Assembly: GCF_945956895.1 (NCBI RefSeq)
Contig: NZ_CAMFJF010000022.1
Span: 1 to 60,121 of the forward strand
Reading direction: 5' to 3'
DNA length: 60,121 bases
Source: an uncultured Allobosea sp.
Lineage (GTDB): Bacteria; Pseudomonadota; Alphaproteobacteria; Rhizobiales; Beijerinckiaceae
Each line of letters begins with the position of its first letter. Position 1 is the first letter of the stretch. A program made the position numbers and the translations under genes. Positions 1 through 8,745 of this stretch are shown here, one piece after another. The notes beneath the pieces were generated by a model. That model had not been told where the DNA came from. It did no database searches and saw nothing but the letters and a program-made list of their open reading frames with translations.

Positions 1-63
1 CTCGCCGAGCTTGGCGAAATCGGCCGAGAGGATCGAGGGGGCGATGCGGATGGGGTGGGTCAT
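1..63 (-). CDS. rpe: Ribulose-phosphate 3-epimerase, N-terminal 21 codons only
   Basis: The first 21 codons on the minus strand begin ATG-ACC-CAC and encode a peptide with the segment IAPSILSADFAKLGE, the hallmark N-terminus (first beta strand, conserved Ser and Asp) of ribulose-phosphate 3-epimerase. That enzyme interconverts ribulose-5-phosphate and xylulose-5-phosphate in the cytosolic pentose phosphate and Calvin pathways. The remaining roughly 200 residues lie outside the window. The call rests on one short but very characteristic block. Confidence 0.85.
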   Translation of the reverse strand, partial: MTHPIRIAPSILSADFAKLGE

Positions 64-124
64 GGCCGGGGGTTTAACGCCCTGAGCCGCCTGCCGCAAT
101 CGCGAAACCGGGCTAATACAACCT

Positions 125-217
125 CGTCATGCTCGGGCTTGACCCGAGCATCTCACGACACGGAGGCTCCCGCGCCGGCGCCTGCAAGAGATTCTCGGGT
201 CAAGCCCGAGAAGGACG
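125..217. repeat. Intergenic palindromic repeat, CGTCATGCTCGGGCTTGACC type
   Basis: Two self-complementary blocks, GCTCGGGCTTGACCCGAGC (131-149) and TCTCGGGTCAAGCCCGAGA (193-211), are also complementary to each other, so the DNA or RNA can fold several ways. The same opening block recurs at 42229 and a variant at 4869. It sits between rpe and the GST gene. It matches the style of dispersed intergenic repeats of Rhizobiales; the function is unknown. Confidence 0.75.
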
Positions 218-227
218 CCCTGAATAT

Positions 228-920
228 TCAGGCGCTCCGTCCCTGCCGCATCGCCACCGGAAAGGACAGCCTGCGGTCCGCTTCCGCCATCTCCGCCACC
301 ACCTGCGCGAAGGCCGGGCGCAGCTTCAGCCGTGCATACCACTCCGCCAGTCCGGGATAGCCGTCGAGCGACGGCCCGCCAAGGCGGCGAATGAAGAGCA
401 CACCCATGAACAGTGAGATATCGGCCAGCGACAACCGACCGCCGAAGAACGGACGCCCTGCCAGCTTCTGCTCCAGCACGTCGTAATGACGCAGCAACCC
501 CTCCTCGGCGATCAGCGCATCCGCCTCCTGGGCGATGCGCCGGTCGCGATCCGGCGAAGGCGGCTCGGTGCGATGCATCAGGGGCTTCAGGGCCTGGAAC
601 AGGATCTCGTCGCCATAGAGTTCGTCGAGCCGGCAGCGCGCCCGCTCGACCGGCGTATCCGGCATCAGTTTCGGCTCGGGATAGGCCTCGTCGAGATATT
701 CGTTGATCACGGTGGAATCGTAGAGGACGAGCCCGCAATCCGTCAGCACCGGCACCTGTCGCTTCGGATTGAGCGCCAGCACTTCCGGATGCCGCGGGTC
801 GTAGCCCGTCGTCTGGTTGAACGGCACCACGATGCGCTGGAAGGCGAGGCCCTTCTCGGTCAGTGCGATCTCGACCTTGCGCGAGAACAGGCTCAACGGC
901 CCGGAATAGAGGGTGATCAT
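228..920 (-). CDS. Glutathione S-transferase family protein
   Basis: A 230-residue cytosolic GST. The thioredoxin-like N-terminal domain carries Ser10/Ser13 near the glutathione thiol site, the cis-proline motif RQVPVL (Pro57) and the Asp68-Ser69 pair that binds the glutathione gamma-glutamyl group. An all-helical C-terminal domain follows, with LSLADISLF in its core. The start at ATG 920 is chosen because the family begins at M-I-T-L-Y-S and an AGGAG lies about 10 bases upstream; a longer upstream reading adds only low-complexity residues. The gene follows a BASS transporter by 44 bases and is probably co-transcribed. The substrate cannot be read from sequence; detoxification of electrophiles is the usual role. 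Confidence 0.88.
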   Translation of the reverse strand: MITLYSGPLSLFSRKVEIALTEKGLAFQRIVVPFNQTTGYDPRHPEVLALNPKRQVPVLTDCGLVLYDSTVINEYLDEAYPEPKLMPDTPVERARCRLDELYGDEILFQALKPLMHRTEPPSPDRDRRIAQEADALIAEEGLLRHYDVLEQKLAGRPFFGGRLSLADISLFMGVLFIRRLGGPSLDGYPGLAEWYARLKLRPAFAQVVAEMAEADRRLSFPVAMRQGRSA

Positions 921-964
921 GGCGCGGCTCTCCTGCGACGGGGAAAGCCTCGCAAGCCCCTGCG

Positions 965-1936
965 TCAACGCCCGTCAGCAGCCTCCCGGCGTCGAATCCG
1001 GGCCGCGATGCCGCCGAGCAGCCAAGGCAGCAGGTAGATCGGGAACTGCGCCAGCGCGAAATAGAGGAAGGTCGTCGGTGAGACGCCCGCCCCCAGCGCT
1101 GCCACCAGCAGGCCCATGTTCCGCTGCCCGGTGCCGTAGCCGATCATGAAGCGCTCGGAGGCCGGCAACAGCCGCAGGACCAGCCAGCTCGACACCAGAC
1201 CAGCGGCAGAGACGGCAAAGACGCATCCCAGCACGAACAGAACGAGCCTGGGATTGTCGAGCGCGGCCTTGGTCACGCCGTCCATCGCTGCGATGGCGAA
1301 GATGAAATACATCAGCACGCCGAAGCCATCGAGATTGGCCTTCATCGCCTTGATCCGGGCAAGGCCGAGCCAGAGCCGGATTGCGGTCGCCACCGCCATG
1401 CCGCCGCCGATGAAGATCAGGAGGCGCAGCGTCAGCGCCCAGCGGTCGAGCGGCACCGCCGCCCCCGCCAGCAGCTCGACGAGGATCGGCGCGACGATCG
1501 GGCTGACGATCGTGGTCAGGATCACGCTGGCGATGATCAGCGAGGGCTCGAAGCCGTAGAGGATCGCCACCGCTGGCGAGGACATGATCGGCGGCGCCGC
1601 CCCCATGATGGCGAGGCCGAGCACGATGCCCGGATCGAGGTTCTCGCGCCCGATCAGCAGGAGCGCTGCGCCGATGAGCAGCACCGGCCCGGCGACGAGC
1701 CAGAGGCAGCTCGCAGCGAGCTTGGCCGGACGCCGCAGCAGCCCGAGTGTGACGCCCCTATCGAGCCGCATGAACACGACCGTGGTGAAGCAGAAGATCG
1801 TGATCGGCAACGCCGGCCGCGCCATCGCCGAGAATTGCGGGAGCGCGAGACCCAGGAAGATCGAGAGCGCGAAGCCTTGCGTGCCATGGCGACCGAGCCA
1901 CGCGAGCGCAGCAGCGAGAAAGGCGGCGGGATGCAT
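965..1936 (-). CDS. BASS-family (bile acid:sodium symporter-like) membrane transporter
   Basis: A 323-residue, very hydrophobic protein with about nine to ten predicted transmembrane segments, no cleavable signal, and a basic cytoplasmic tail (RIRRREAADGR). The segment GYGTGQRNMGLLVAALG matches the conserved crossover region of the BASS/SBF fold, which usually carries Na+-coupled organic acid or sterol transport. The substrate is unknown. It lies immediately upstream of the GST gene on the same strand, suggesting a two-gene operon. A divergent amino-acid oxidase starts 260 bp away, so the shared intergenic region probably holds both promoters. Confidence 0.8.
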   Translation of the reverse strand: MHPAAFLAAALAWLGRHGTQGFALSIFLGLALPQFSAMARPALPITIFCFTTVVFMRLDRGVTLGLLRRPAKLAASCLWLVAGPVLLIGAALLLIGRENLDPGIVLGLAIMGAAPPIMSSPAVAILYGFEPSLIIASVILTTIVSPIVAPILVELLAGAAVPLDRWALTLRLLIFIGGGMAVATAIRLWLGLARIKAMKANLDGFGVLMYFIFAIAAMDGVTKAALDNPRLVLFVLGCVFAVSAAGLVSSWLVLRLLPASERFMIGYGTGQRNMGLLVAALGAGVSPTTFLYFALAQFPIYLLPWLLGGIAARIRRREAADGR

Positions 1937-2199
1937 CGGCTGGGCTCTGGAATCGCTGTCGAAACAGACGCAGACTGACTGACGGTGCGCACAGCGTCAC
2001 CTGCCGAGGGAGCAGGGCGGTCCTGCGCCGGCATAAAATTGCGCACTTATCTCCCAATCATAGCTCACAGCTGGCACTTTCGATAAGTTGGCGCAGAAAT
2101 TGCGAAAGATTACGCGAATGGGCGCAAAATTCGGTCGCAGCGCTGACAAGCCCACCTAAACCGGTATTTTCAGGCGAAACGGGTTGCCAGGAGCAGGTT

Positions 2200-3450
2200 A
2201 TGAAGGTGGATACGATCGTTCTCGGCGCCGGTATCGTCGGCATCTCGGTCGCGCTTCATCTCCAGAAGGCCGGGCGTGCCACCTTGCTGGTCGACCGGCG
2301 CGCTCCGGGTGAGGAAACGAGCTACGGCAATGCCGGCCTGATCCAGCGCGAGGGTGTCTACCCCTACGGCTTTCCGCATGATTTCGGCGCGCTCTTCCGC
2401 TACGCGATGAACAACACCATCGACGCGTCCTATCATTGGAGCGCTATCCCGAAGCTCGCCCCCTTCCTGTTCTCCTACTGGATGCATTCGCGCGCCTCGC
2501 AGCACGAGGCGATCGCCCATAAATACGCCAAGCTGATCGAGCATTGCGTCACCGAGCACGACGCGCTCGCGCAGGAGGCCGGCGCCACCAATCTGCTGCG
2601 CCGCGACGGCTGGATGAAGGTTTTCCGCACCGAGAAGGAGCGCGACACACGCCTCGCCGAGGCCGCCCGCTGGAACAGCGAGTTCGGCCTGAATTACCGC
2701 GCGCTCGACATGGCGGCCCTCAAGGCCGAGGAGCCGCATCTCGACCATGGCAGCCTGATCGGCGGCCTGCACTGGACCGACCCGACGACGGTCGTCGACC
2801 CGCTCGGCCTGTCCATGGCCTATGTCACGCTGTTCGAGAAGCTCGGCGGCAAGCTCGCCATCGGCGATGCGGGCACGCTCACGCAGAACGGCGCCGGCTG
2901 GACCGTCACCCTCGCCGACGGCACCACCGCCGAGGCGAAGGACGTCGTCGTCGCGCTCGGCCCCTGGGCGGACGTACTCAGCAAGAAGCTCGGCTATCAC
3001 CTGCCGCTCGCGGTCAAGCGCGGCTACCACATGCATTACAAGCCGCAGGGCAATGCCGTTCTCAACCACCCGGTGCTCGACACCGAGCGCGGCTATTTCC
3101 TCGCCCCGATGCTGCAGGGCATCCGCCTGACCACCGGCGCCGAGTTCGCCGATCGCGATGCGCCCAAGACCCCGGTGCAGCTCGCCCGCGCCGAGCCGAT
3201 CGCCAAGCAGCTCTTCCCGCTCGGCGAGCGCGTCGATGCCGAACCCTGGCTCGGTCGCCGCCCCTGCACGCCGGACATGATGCCGATCATTGGCCCGGCG
3301 CCGAAGCACAAGGGCCTGTGGTTCTCCTTCGGCCATGCCCATCACGGCCTGACGCTCGCCGCCGTCACCGGCCGGATGATCGCGGAAATGGTGACGGGCC
3401 AGAAGGTCTTCGTCGACCCGAAGCCGTTTGCGGCGGCGCGTTTTTCATAA
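2200..3450 (+). CDS. FAD-dependent oxidoreductase, D-amino acid dehydrogenase-like
   Basis: A 416-residue DAO-fold flavoprotein. The N-terminal dinucleotide site is VLGAGIVGISVALHL (residues 7-21) followed by the acidic VDRR that holds the ribose. Near the C-terminus GRRPCTPDMMPIIG and the FGHAHHGLTL block are typical of DadA-type enzymes, which oxidise D-amino acids or related secondary amines and pass electrons to the membrane. AGGAG lies about 8 bases before the ATG. There is no export signal, so it is cytosolic or loosely membrane-bound. The neighbouring M19 dipeptidase may supply amino acids, but that link is inference. Exact substrate unknown. Confidence 0.85.
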   Translation: MKVDTIVLGAGIVGISVALHLQKAGRATLLVDRRAPGEETSYGNAGLIQREGVYPYGFPHDFGALFRYAMNNTIDASYHWSAIPKLAPFLFSYWMHSRASQHEAIAHKYAKLIEHCVTEHDALAQEAGATNLLRRDGWMKVFRTEKERDTRLAEAARWNSEFGLNYRALDMAALKAEEPHLDHGSLIGGLHWTDPTTVVDPLGLSMAYVTLFEKLGGKLAIGDAGTLTQNGAGWTVTLADGTTAEAKDVVVALGPWADVLSKKLGYHLPLAVKRGYHMHYKPQGNAVLNHPVLDTERGYFLAPMLQGIRLTTGAEFADRDAPKTPVQLARAEPIAKQLFPLGERVDAEPWLGRRPCTPDMMPIIGPAPKHKGLWFSFGHAHHGLTLAAVTGRMIAEMVTGQKVFVDPKPFAAARFS

Positions 3451-3456
3451 AGCACT

Positions 3457-3592
3457 TGTCATCCCGTGCGCGCTGCAGCGTGAAACGCTGCTGCGCAGAC
3501 ACGGGACCGTCTCCCGAAAGAGGCGCCTTCTCATCGCGCGATCCCGCATCTGCGCAGCAGCACTATCGTGCCGCAGCGCTTGCGGGATGACA
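3457..3592. repeat. Intergenic inverted repeat bounded by TGTCATCCCG / CGGGATGACA
   Basis: TGTCATCCCG at 3457-3466 is exactly complementary to CGGGATGACA at 3583-3592, with further GC-rich self-complementary blocks between, for example the GCTGCTGCGCAG and CTGCGCAGCAGC pair. Two further GCGGGATGAC copies follow at about 3602 and 3629. It fills the gap between the oxidoreductase and dipeptidase genes and belongs to the dispersed GTCATnnCG intergenic repeats seen elsewhere in the window. Confidence 0.65.
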
Positions 3593-3715
3593 CCTTTACG
3601 TGCGGGATGACACAGTGACAGCGCCCGCGGGATGACCGACCTGCGTCCCGCCCCCTCGCCTCCTGCCCCGCACCCTGCCACGATCCCGCTCCCGATTCCC
3701 GACCGAGACCCCGCC

Positions 3716-4855
3716 ATGGCCCTCGCCAAACCACCCGTCCAGGACAATGCCTATGCCGCCGCGCTCGCGCTGCTCGACCGTGTGCCGCTGATCGATGGCC
3801 ATAACGACCTGCCCTATGTCATCCGCAAGGACGCCAAGGCGAAGGGTGATGTCGCGACCTACGGCCTCGACAAGGTCCATGAAGAGGGCGACACCGACAT
3901 CCCGCGCATGCAGGCCGGCAAGATGGCCGCACAGTTCTTCGCGGCCTATGTCCCGCCGAAGCAGGCCAAGCCCGCCGGCTTCGCGCTCGCGCAGATCGCG
4001 CTGATGCGCGATATCCTCAAGCGCCACGCCAACGTCTTCCGCCCCGGCCTCTCGGCTGCCGATGTCGAGGCCGCCAAGGCCGAGGGGCGCATCGCCCTGT
4101 TCATGACCATCGAGAACGGCTCGGCGCTCGACGGCGAACTCGACTCGCTCGACGCGTACTATGACCTCGGCGTGCGCCTGATGACGCTCTGCCACAACGA
4201 CACCACCGACTGGTGCGATTCCGCCACCGACGCCCCGCGCCATAATGGCCTCACTGGCTTCGGCAAGGACGTGCTGCGCCGGATGAACAAGCTCGGCATG
4301 GTGATCGATCTCGCCCATGTCGCGCCCAAGGTGATGCATGACGCGCTCGACGTCTCCAGCGCCCCGCTGGTCTGGTCGCATTCCAACGCCTTCACGCTCT
4401 GCGACCACCCGCGTAACGTCCCCGACGACGTACTCGACCGCGTTGCCGGCAATGGCGGCGTGGTGATGGCGACCTTCGTGCCCGACTTCATCAGCCAGGC
4501 CTCGCGCGACTGGCATCGCCCGGCCAAGGACCAGTACGGCAAGACGCCCGAGGGCATGGACAGCGCCAAGGCTGAGGCCGAGATCACCGCCAAGTCCGGA
4601 CCGCGCCCGAAGGCGACGCTTCCCCAGTATTGCGACCATGTCGAATATCTCGCGAAGCGCATCGGCCACGACCATATCGGCATCGGCTCGGACTTCTTCG
4701 GCTGGGTCAATCCGGACGGGCTGGAGGACACCACGACCTTCCCGTCGGTGATCGCCGAACTCATCCGCCGCGGCTGGTCAGAGGAGAACCTGACCAAGCT
4801 CGCCGGCGGCAACATGCTGCGCGTACTGCGTGCGGTCGAGAAGGCCGCGAGCTGA
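3716..4855 (+). CDS. Membrane dipeptidase family protein (peptidase M19)
   Basis: A 379-residue zinc dipeptidase of the renal dipeptidase family, an amidohydrolase-like TIM barrel. The metal ligands are visible in order: DGHND (His29, Asp31), MTIENG (bridging Glu133), DLAHVA (His201), WSHSNA (His222), with substrate-binding Arg233 in HPRNVPD and the catalytic Asp in GIGSDFFG near residue 335. ATG 3716 is preferred because it matches where the family begins; an upstream ATG at 3632 would add a proline-rich stretch encoded by the flanking repeat. No signal peptide is evident, so a cytosolic enzyme acting on dipeptides, possibly those with D-residues, is likely. Confidence 0.88.
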   Translation: MALAKPPVQDNAYAAALALLDRVPLIDGHNDLPYVIRKDAKAKGDVATYGLDKVHEEGDTDIPRMQAGKMAAQFFAAYVPPKQAKPAGFALAQIALMRDILKRHANVFRPGLSAADVEAAKAEGRIALFMTIENGSALDGELDSLDAYYDLGVRLMTLCHNDTTDWCDSATDAPRHNGLTGFGKDVLRRMNKLGMVIDLAHVAPKVMHDALDVSSAPLVWSHSNAFTLCDHPRNVPDDVLDRVAGNGGVVMATFVPDFISQASRDWHRPAKDQYGKTPEGMDSAKAEAEITAKSGPRPKATLPQYCDHVEYLAKRIGHDHIGIGSDFFGWVNPDGLEDTTTFPSVIAELIRRGWSEENLTKLAGGNMLRVLRAVEKAAS

Positions 4856-4868
4856 GCGCTCCACAACT

Positions 4869-4960
4869 CGTCATGGTCGGGCTTGTCCCGACCATCCACG
4901 TCTTTGCTTGTCGGGCGTGGGTTCAAGACGTGGATGCTCGCCACGAGGGCGAGCATGACG
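4869..4960. repeat. Intergenic palindromic repeat, CGTCATGGTCGGGC variant
   Basis: The block starts CGTCATGGTCGGGCTTG and ends GAGCATGACG. Inner arms ATCCACGTCTT (4894-4904) and AAGACGTGGAT (4925-4935) are perfectly complementary. It is related to the elements at 125 and 42229 and lies just after the dipeptidase stop, where its transcript could act as a terminator-like or RNA-stabilising hairpin. Confidence 0.65.
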
Positions 4961-5035
4961 TATGAGCTTGCCGAATGCGCCCGACCATCCAGGGCGCGAT
5001 GCAAGCCTCATCGCAAAGACAAGACCTGATTTCTC

Positions 5036-5854
5036 ATGACCGGTTCCGGTACCGACCGCACCCGCCCGGCCGTCCAGGCCCCTGCCCCGATCGTCATCCT
5101 GGTCGAGCCGCAGCTCGCCGAGAATATCGGCATGTGCGCCCGCGCCATGGCGAATTTCGGCCTCTCCGAGATGCGCCTCGTTGCCCCGCGCGACGGCTGG
5201 CCGAGCGGCGGCGGCCTCAAGAAGGGCGCGACCGCGGCGGCCTCCGGCGCGACGCATATCCTGGAGAACGCCCGGCTCTTCGACAGCGCGGCCGAGGCCA
5301 TCGCCGATCTGAACCATGTCCTGGCGACGACCGCCCGCGAGCGTGGCCAGATGAAGCGCGTGCTGACCCCGGCCGAGGCGATGCCGGAGGTCGCCGGCCG
5401 CATCGGCTCCGGCGAGCGCGTCGGCATCCTGTTCGGGCGCGAGCGCATCGGCCTGACCAACGAAGAGATCAGTCTCGCCGATGCGATCCTGACCTTCCCG
5501 GTCAATCCCGCCTTCGCCTCGCTGAACCTCGCCCAGGCCGTCCTGCTCAACGGCTATGAATGGTTCAAGACGACGGGTGGCGAAGCGCCCTTCCGCGAGA
5601 ACAACCCCTCCCCGCCAGCCAAGCGCGAGATGATCCTGTCGATGTTCGACTATCTCGAAGCCGAGCTCGACCTCTGCGGCTTCTTCCCGGCCGGCAAGAA
5701 GCCTGTGATGACCGCGAACCTGCGCGACATCCTGCACCGGCTCGACATGACCGAGCAGGAAGCCCGGACGCTGCGCGGCGTCTTCAAGTCGCTGGTCGAG
5801 GGGCCGAAGAAGGCCAAGCTCCTGGCGCGGCAGGCGGGCGAGGCCGAGGACTGA
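5036..5854 (+). CDS. trmJ: tRNA/rRNA 2'-O-methyltransferase, TrmJ-like SpoU family
   Basis: A 272-residue SPOUT-class RNA methyltransferase. The three knot motifs are present: motif 1 with PQLAENIGMCARAMANFGL (residues 23-41, catalytic Arg), motif 2 GILFGRERIGLTNEE (near 126-140) and motif 3 FPVNPAFASLNLAQAV (near 152-167), which together bind SAM. A helical extension of about 80 residues follows, as in TrmJ, which methylates the ribose of tRNA nucleotide 32 in E. coli. The match is to family architecture; the exact RNA target in this organism is inferred. Its Shine-Dalgarno is weak, and it stands alone between two repeat elements. Confidence 0.85.
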   Translation: MTGSGTDRTRPAVQAPAPIVILVEPQLAENIGMCARAMANFGLSEMRLVAPRDGWPSGGGLKKGATAAASGATHILENARLFDSAAEAIADLNHVLATTARERGQMKRVLTPAEAMPEVAGRIGSGERVGILFGRERIGLTNEEISLADAILTFPVNPAFASLNLAQAVLLNGYEWFKTTGGEAPFRENNPSPPAKREMILSMFDYLEAELDLCGFFPAGKKPVMTANLRDILHRLDMTEQEARTLRGVFKSLVEGPKKAKLLARQAGEAED

Positions 5855-5905
5855 ATCCCGCCGTCCTTGGGCTCGCAACGAGCATTTCCTTCCGAAGGAT
5901 CCAGA

Positions 5906-6004
5906 CGTCATTGCGAGGAGCGAAGCGACGAAGCAATCCAGGAGGACTGGGTCGAGCCGTTCCATCCAGTCTTCCTGGATTGCTTCGCTGCGCTCGCAAT
6001 GACG
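5906..6004. repeat. Intergenic palindromic repeat, CGTCATTGCGAGGAGCGAAG type
   Basis: The left arm reads CGTCATTGCGAGGAGCGAAG and the right arm ends GCTGCGCTCGCAATGACG. GAAGCAATCCAGGA pairs with TCCTGGATTGCTTC in the middle, giving a long imperfect hairpin. The same family recurs at 29367-29491. It lies between two convergent genes, trmJ and the TonB receptor. Confidence 0.8.
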
Positions 6005-6088
6005 GTGGAGACTCGGGGGCTCGACGCGGGCAGGCTTCCCAAATCTGCGCTCCGCTTCGCCTGAAAATGACGGCACCTCTTTCGCAAC

Positions 6089-6115
6089 AAAAAAAGCCGG
6101 CCCCGAAGGGCCGGC
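6089..6115 (-). terminator. Rho-independent terminator of the TonB receptor gene
   Basis: The 8-bp stem GCCGGCCC / GGGCCGGC has a 4-base loop (6096-6115). On the minus strand it is followed by seven T residues (6095-6089). It lies 31 bases past the receptor stop codon in the correct orientation. Confidence 0.9.
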
Positions 6116-6146
6116 TGGTCTGGTCGGGGGGTCTCGAAACGCCCGG

Positions 6147-8441
6147 TCAGAATTGGTACTTCATCGTCGCCTTCACCGTGCGGCCGGGCTCGCTGTAATA
6201 GTCGCGGGCCTGGGCCAGAACCCCGGTCGGGACGTTGACGGCGTCGAAATACTTGCGATCGAAGATATTGTAGACGCCGACTTGGAATTCAAGGTCCGCG
6301 ATCTGCGGCATCGGGCGCCACCAGGCCGAGGCATTGAAGATCGCATAGCCCGGCGCCCGGAAACCCTGGGCCGAACCCGTCGTCGCCGCGACATCGTCAC
6401 GCTTGCCGGCGAGCTTGGTCGAAACCTCCGCGCCCCAGGTCTCCGTCCCATAAGCGATGGCGACGATGCCCTGCATCGGCGGGATCGAGTTCAGGAAGGT
6501 ATTGTCGCTCTTGTTCATGCCACGGGTATAGGCAAAGGAGCCGCGCACCAGCCAGTTCGGCGCAAAGGCATACTGGCCGTTGATCTCGACGCCCTGGATC
6601 TCCGCCTTGGGAATATTGCGGAACGTCGTGATGCCGCCCTGCGGATACAGCCCGCCGACACCCGGCGCCTGGGACTGGTAGGTGTCGATGAAGTTCCGGT
6701 AGTTGCTGCGGAAATAGGTGATCGAGCCACCGAGCTGCTTGTCGCCGAAGCGGACGCCAACATCGATGCCGTTGCCGATTTCAGGCCGCAGCGTCGGGTT
6801 GCCCGCGCGCAGATAGGTGGAAGGCCCGCCGAAGCGGCCGTAGAGCTCGTCGGCCGTCGGCGCCCGGAAGCTCTTGGCCCATTGCGCGAAGACGGTGACG
6901 TCCTTCACCATGGGGGCGTTCTTCAGGATGTCGTATTCGAGCCGGACGCGCGGCGACCAGGCGTTGTCGCTCGATGACGGCGGCAGGCCGACCGGGCGGG
7001 AACCGCTATTGGTATAGGCCGGCGTGTTCTGCGGCGCTTCCTCGTACCAGTCGAAACGCACGCCTGGCGTCACGCGCAGGCGATTGTCGAGCATGCCGAT
7101 CTCGTCATGCAGATAGAGGCCGACAAGCTTGCCATCGACCTTCGGCTGGTCGGACTGGTTGGTGAAGAGATTGTTGCAGGTGGCGAACGCGCCGGTGAAC
7201 GAGCCGGACGCCGGACGCGCCGGGCAATTGTCGAGACCAGCCGAATATTGCTCCAGCGACGACATGCGCAGTTCGGTGCCGGCCGTCAGGCGGTGCGTGA
7301 GCGCCCCGGTCTGGAAGTTCTTGATGACGTGGCCGTTGAAGCCATAGGCACTTTGCTCATTCTCGTTGTCGCGGATGTAGGGGCCGACGATGCTGGTATA
7401 GCGATAGGCGCGAGCCAGGTCGTTACGCTTCAGGCGCTGCCAGTACGCGACTGCGTGGGCCTCGTCGAAGAACGAGCCCGGCACGACATAGTCATAGCTC
7501 AGCGAGACGCGGTTGCGCTCGACATCCTCACCGGTCTGATAGGAGCCGGGGCGGAAATTGCCGGTCAGCGAAACCGTGCTGGTGCGGGTCTGCACCCGGT
7601 CGGCGCGCTTGAAGAATTCGCCCTGGATGCCGAAACGATGATCGCCGACCTGCTGGTAGATCTTGGCGAGGACGTTGTACTGGTTGAAATCGCTCGGGTT
7701 CGGCGCGGTACGCGTCGCGCCAATCGCCTTGTAGTTGCCCTTGTTGTCGATCTCGTGCCCGTCGCGGAAGCCGCCCTGAAACAGGACGGAGGTGTTGCCC
7801 ATCTTGGCCGCCACGGCCGCGCTGCCGAACCAGGCCCGGTCAGTGCTGTCATAACCGGTCTTGGTCAGCACCCCGTAATTGCGCCCATTGCGGATCAGGT
7901 CCTCGGGGTCGAGCGTGCGCACCGCCAGCGCGCCGCCCAGTGCCCCACTGCCCAGCGTGCTCCCGCCGCTGCCGCCGCGTAGCAGGTCGAGCGTCGAGAG
8001 GGAATCGAAGTCGAAGGCGGCCCCGATGCCGCGACCATTGACGCGCGTATCGGTCGTGAAGGGCTGGCGGATACCGTCGATCGTCGTCAGCACGCGCGCG
8101 CCATCAAGGCCGCGGATGTTGAGCGAATTGGTCTGGCGGTTGAAGGTGATGCCGGCTTCGACCCGGTTGGACAGGTCGGTCAGGCTCTGGACCTGCTGAC
8201 GGTCGAGCTCCTGGCGCGTCGTGCGTGTCGTCGTCGGCCCGTTGAGCAGCGCCCCGCCGGGCACGCCTTCGCCCTGCACGTTGATCTGGTCGAGAACGAC
8301 CGGCGCCTCATTGGCCACCGGCGCCGGCGTGGTCGTCGCCCTTCGTCCCTGCTGTTGCGCTTCCGCGGAAGAAGCCAGAAGCACCAGCATCAGGCTTCCA
8401 AGCGCCACGCCGCCGCGCAGCTGGCCGGAAAGAGTCTCCAT
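6147..8441 (-). CDS. TonB-dependent haem/haemoglobin/transferrin-type outer membrane receptor
   Basis: A 764-residue outer-membrane receptor. The start at ATG 8441 gives a clean signal peptide (METLSGQLRGG, then a hydrophobic core, then SSAEA before QQQ). A TonB box-like VVLDQINV follows, then a plug domain with LNIRGLDGARVLTTIDGIRQ features, and a roughly 600-residue 22-strand barrel ending in the usual terminal Phe (MKYQF). The plug motifs and FRAPTADELYGRFGG are typical of haem and haemoglobin receptors (HmuR/BhuR-like). It imports ligand using TonB-ExbBD energy. No haem ABC transporter is adjacent. The AT-rich upstream region suggests iron-dependent control. Confidence 0.85.
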   Translation of the reverse strand: METLSGQLRGGVALGSLMLVLLASSAEAQQQGRRATTTPAPVANEAPVVLDQINVQGEGVPGGALLNGPTTTRTTRQELDRQQVQSLTDLSNRVEAGITFNRQTNSLNIRGLDGARVLTTIDGIRQPFTTDTRVNGRGIGAAFDFDSLSTLDLLRGGSGGSTLGSGALGGALAVRTLDPEDLIRNGRNYGVLTKTGYDSTDRAWFGSAAVAAKMGNTSVLFQGGFRDGHEIDNKGNYKAIGATRTAPNPSDFNQYNVLAKIYQQVGDHRFGIQGEFFKRADRVQTRTSTVSLTGNFRPGSYQTGEDVERNRVSLSYDYVVPGSFFDEAHAVAYWQRLKRNDLARAYRYTSIVGPYIRDNENEQSAYGFNGHVIKNFQTGALTHRLTAGTELRMSSLEQYSAGLDNCPARPASGSFTGAFATCNNLFTNQSDQPKVDGKLVGLYLHDEIGMLDNRLRVTPGVRFDWYEEAPQNTPAYTNSGSRPVGLPPSSSDNAWSPRVRLEYDILKNAPMVKDVTVFAQWAKSFRAPTADELYGRFGGPSTYLRAGNPTLRPEIGNGIDVGVRFGDKQLGGSITYFRSNYRNFIDTYQSQAPGVGGLYPQGGITTFRNIPKAEIQGVEINGQYAFAPNWLVRGSFAYTRGMNKSDNTFLNSIPPMQGIVAIAYGTETWGAEVSTKLAGKRDDVAATTGSAQGFRAPGYAIFNASAWWRPMPQIADLEFQVGVYNIFDRKYFDAVNVPTGVLAQARDYYSEPGRTVKATMKYQF

Positions 8442-8601
8442 AGCCCCAAGTCCCGTCCTTGCCGCCGGCATTGAAACCCGAACGGCAATTTAAAATGAGT
8501 AAAAAGAAGAGCCTATACATTCACGTCAGGCAAAGAGACGGATATTCACCGCAATAATGCATGTCAATTTCGAATATTACAGAACGAAAACAATAGATTC
8601 C

Positions 8602-8630
8602 TTCTAAATAATAAATATTCTAAATTAGAA
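8602..8630. promoter_or_regulatory. Candidate operator: TTCTAAAT direct repeats and TTCTAAATTAGAA palindrome
   Basis: In an AT-rich island (8480-8640) unlike its surroundings, TTCTAAAT occurs at 8602 and 8618, 16 bases apart. The second copy forms the odd-centred palindrome TTCTAAATTAGAA (8618-8630). TTAGAA/TTCTAA half-sites resemble those of the rhizobial iron regulator Irr, but the spacing is not the classical box. It lies about 160-190 bp upstream of the TonB receptor and 115-145 bp upstream of the divergent amine oxidase. Control of either gene is inference. Confidence 0.4.
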
Positions 8631-8745
8631 ATACATTGGACCCGCAAACCGTTCGGAATCTCCGCTCCCGACCTCGTGATCGGCGAAGGCCGGCAAGCGG
8701 CCGTCGCGCCATTGCAATGCCGCCTTCCGTGCACATGCTCCTGTC

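Noticed and set aside
8602..8630. A classical Irr box or Fur box
   Set aside because: The order and spacing of TTAGAA and TTCTAA do not match TTTAGAA-N3-TTCTAAA, and no Fur-type 19-mer is present; kept only as a candidate operator.
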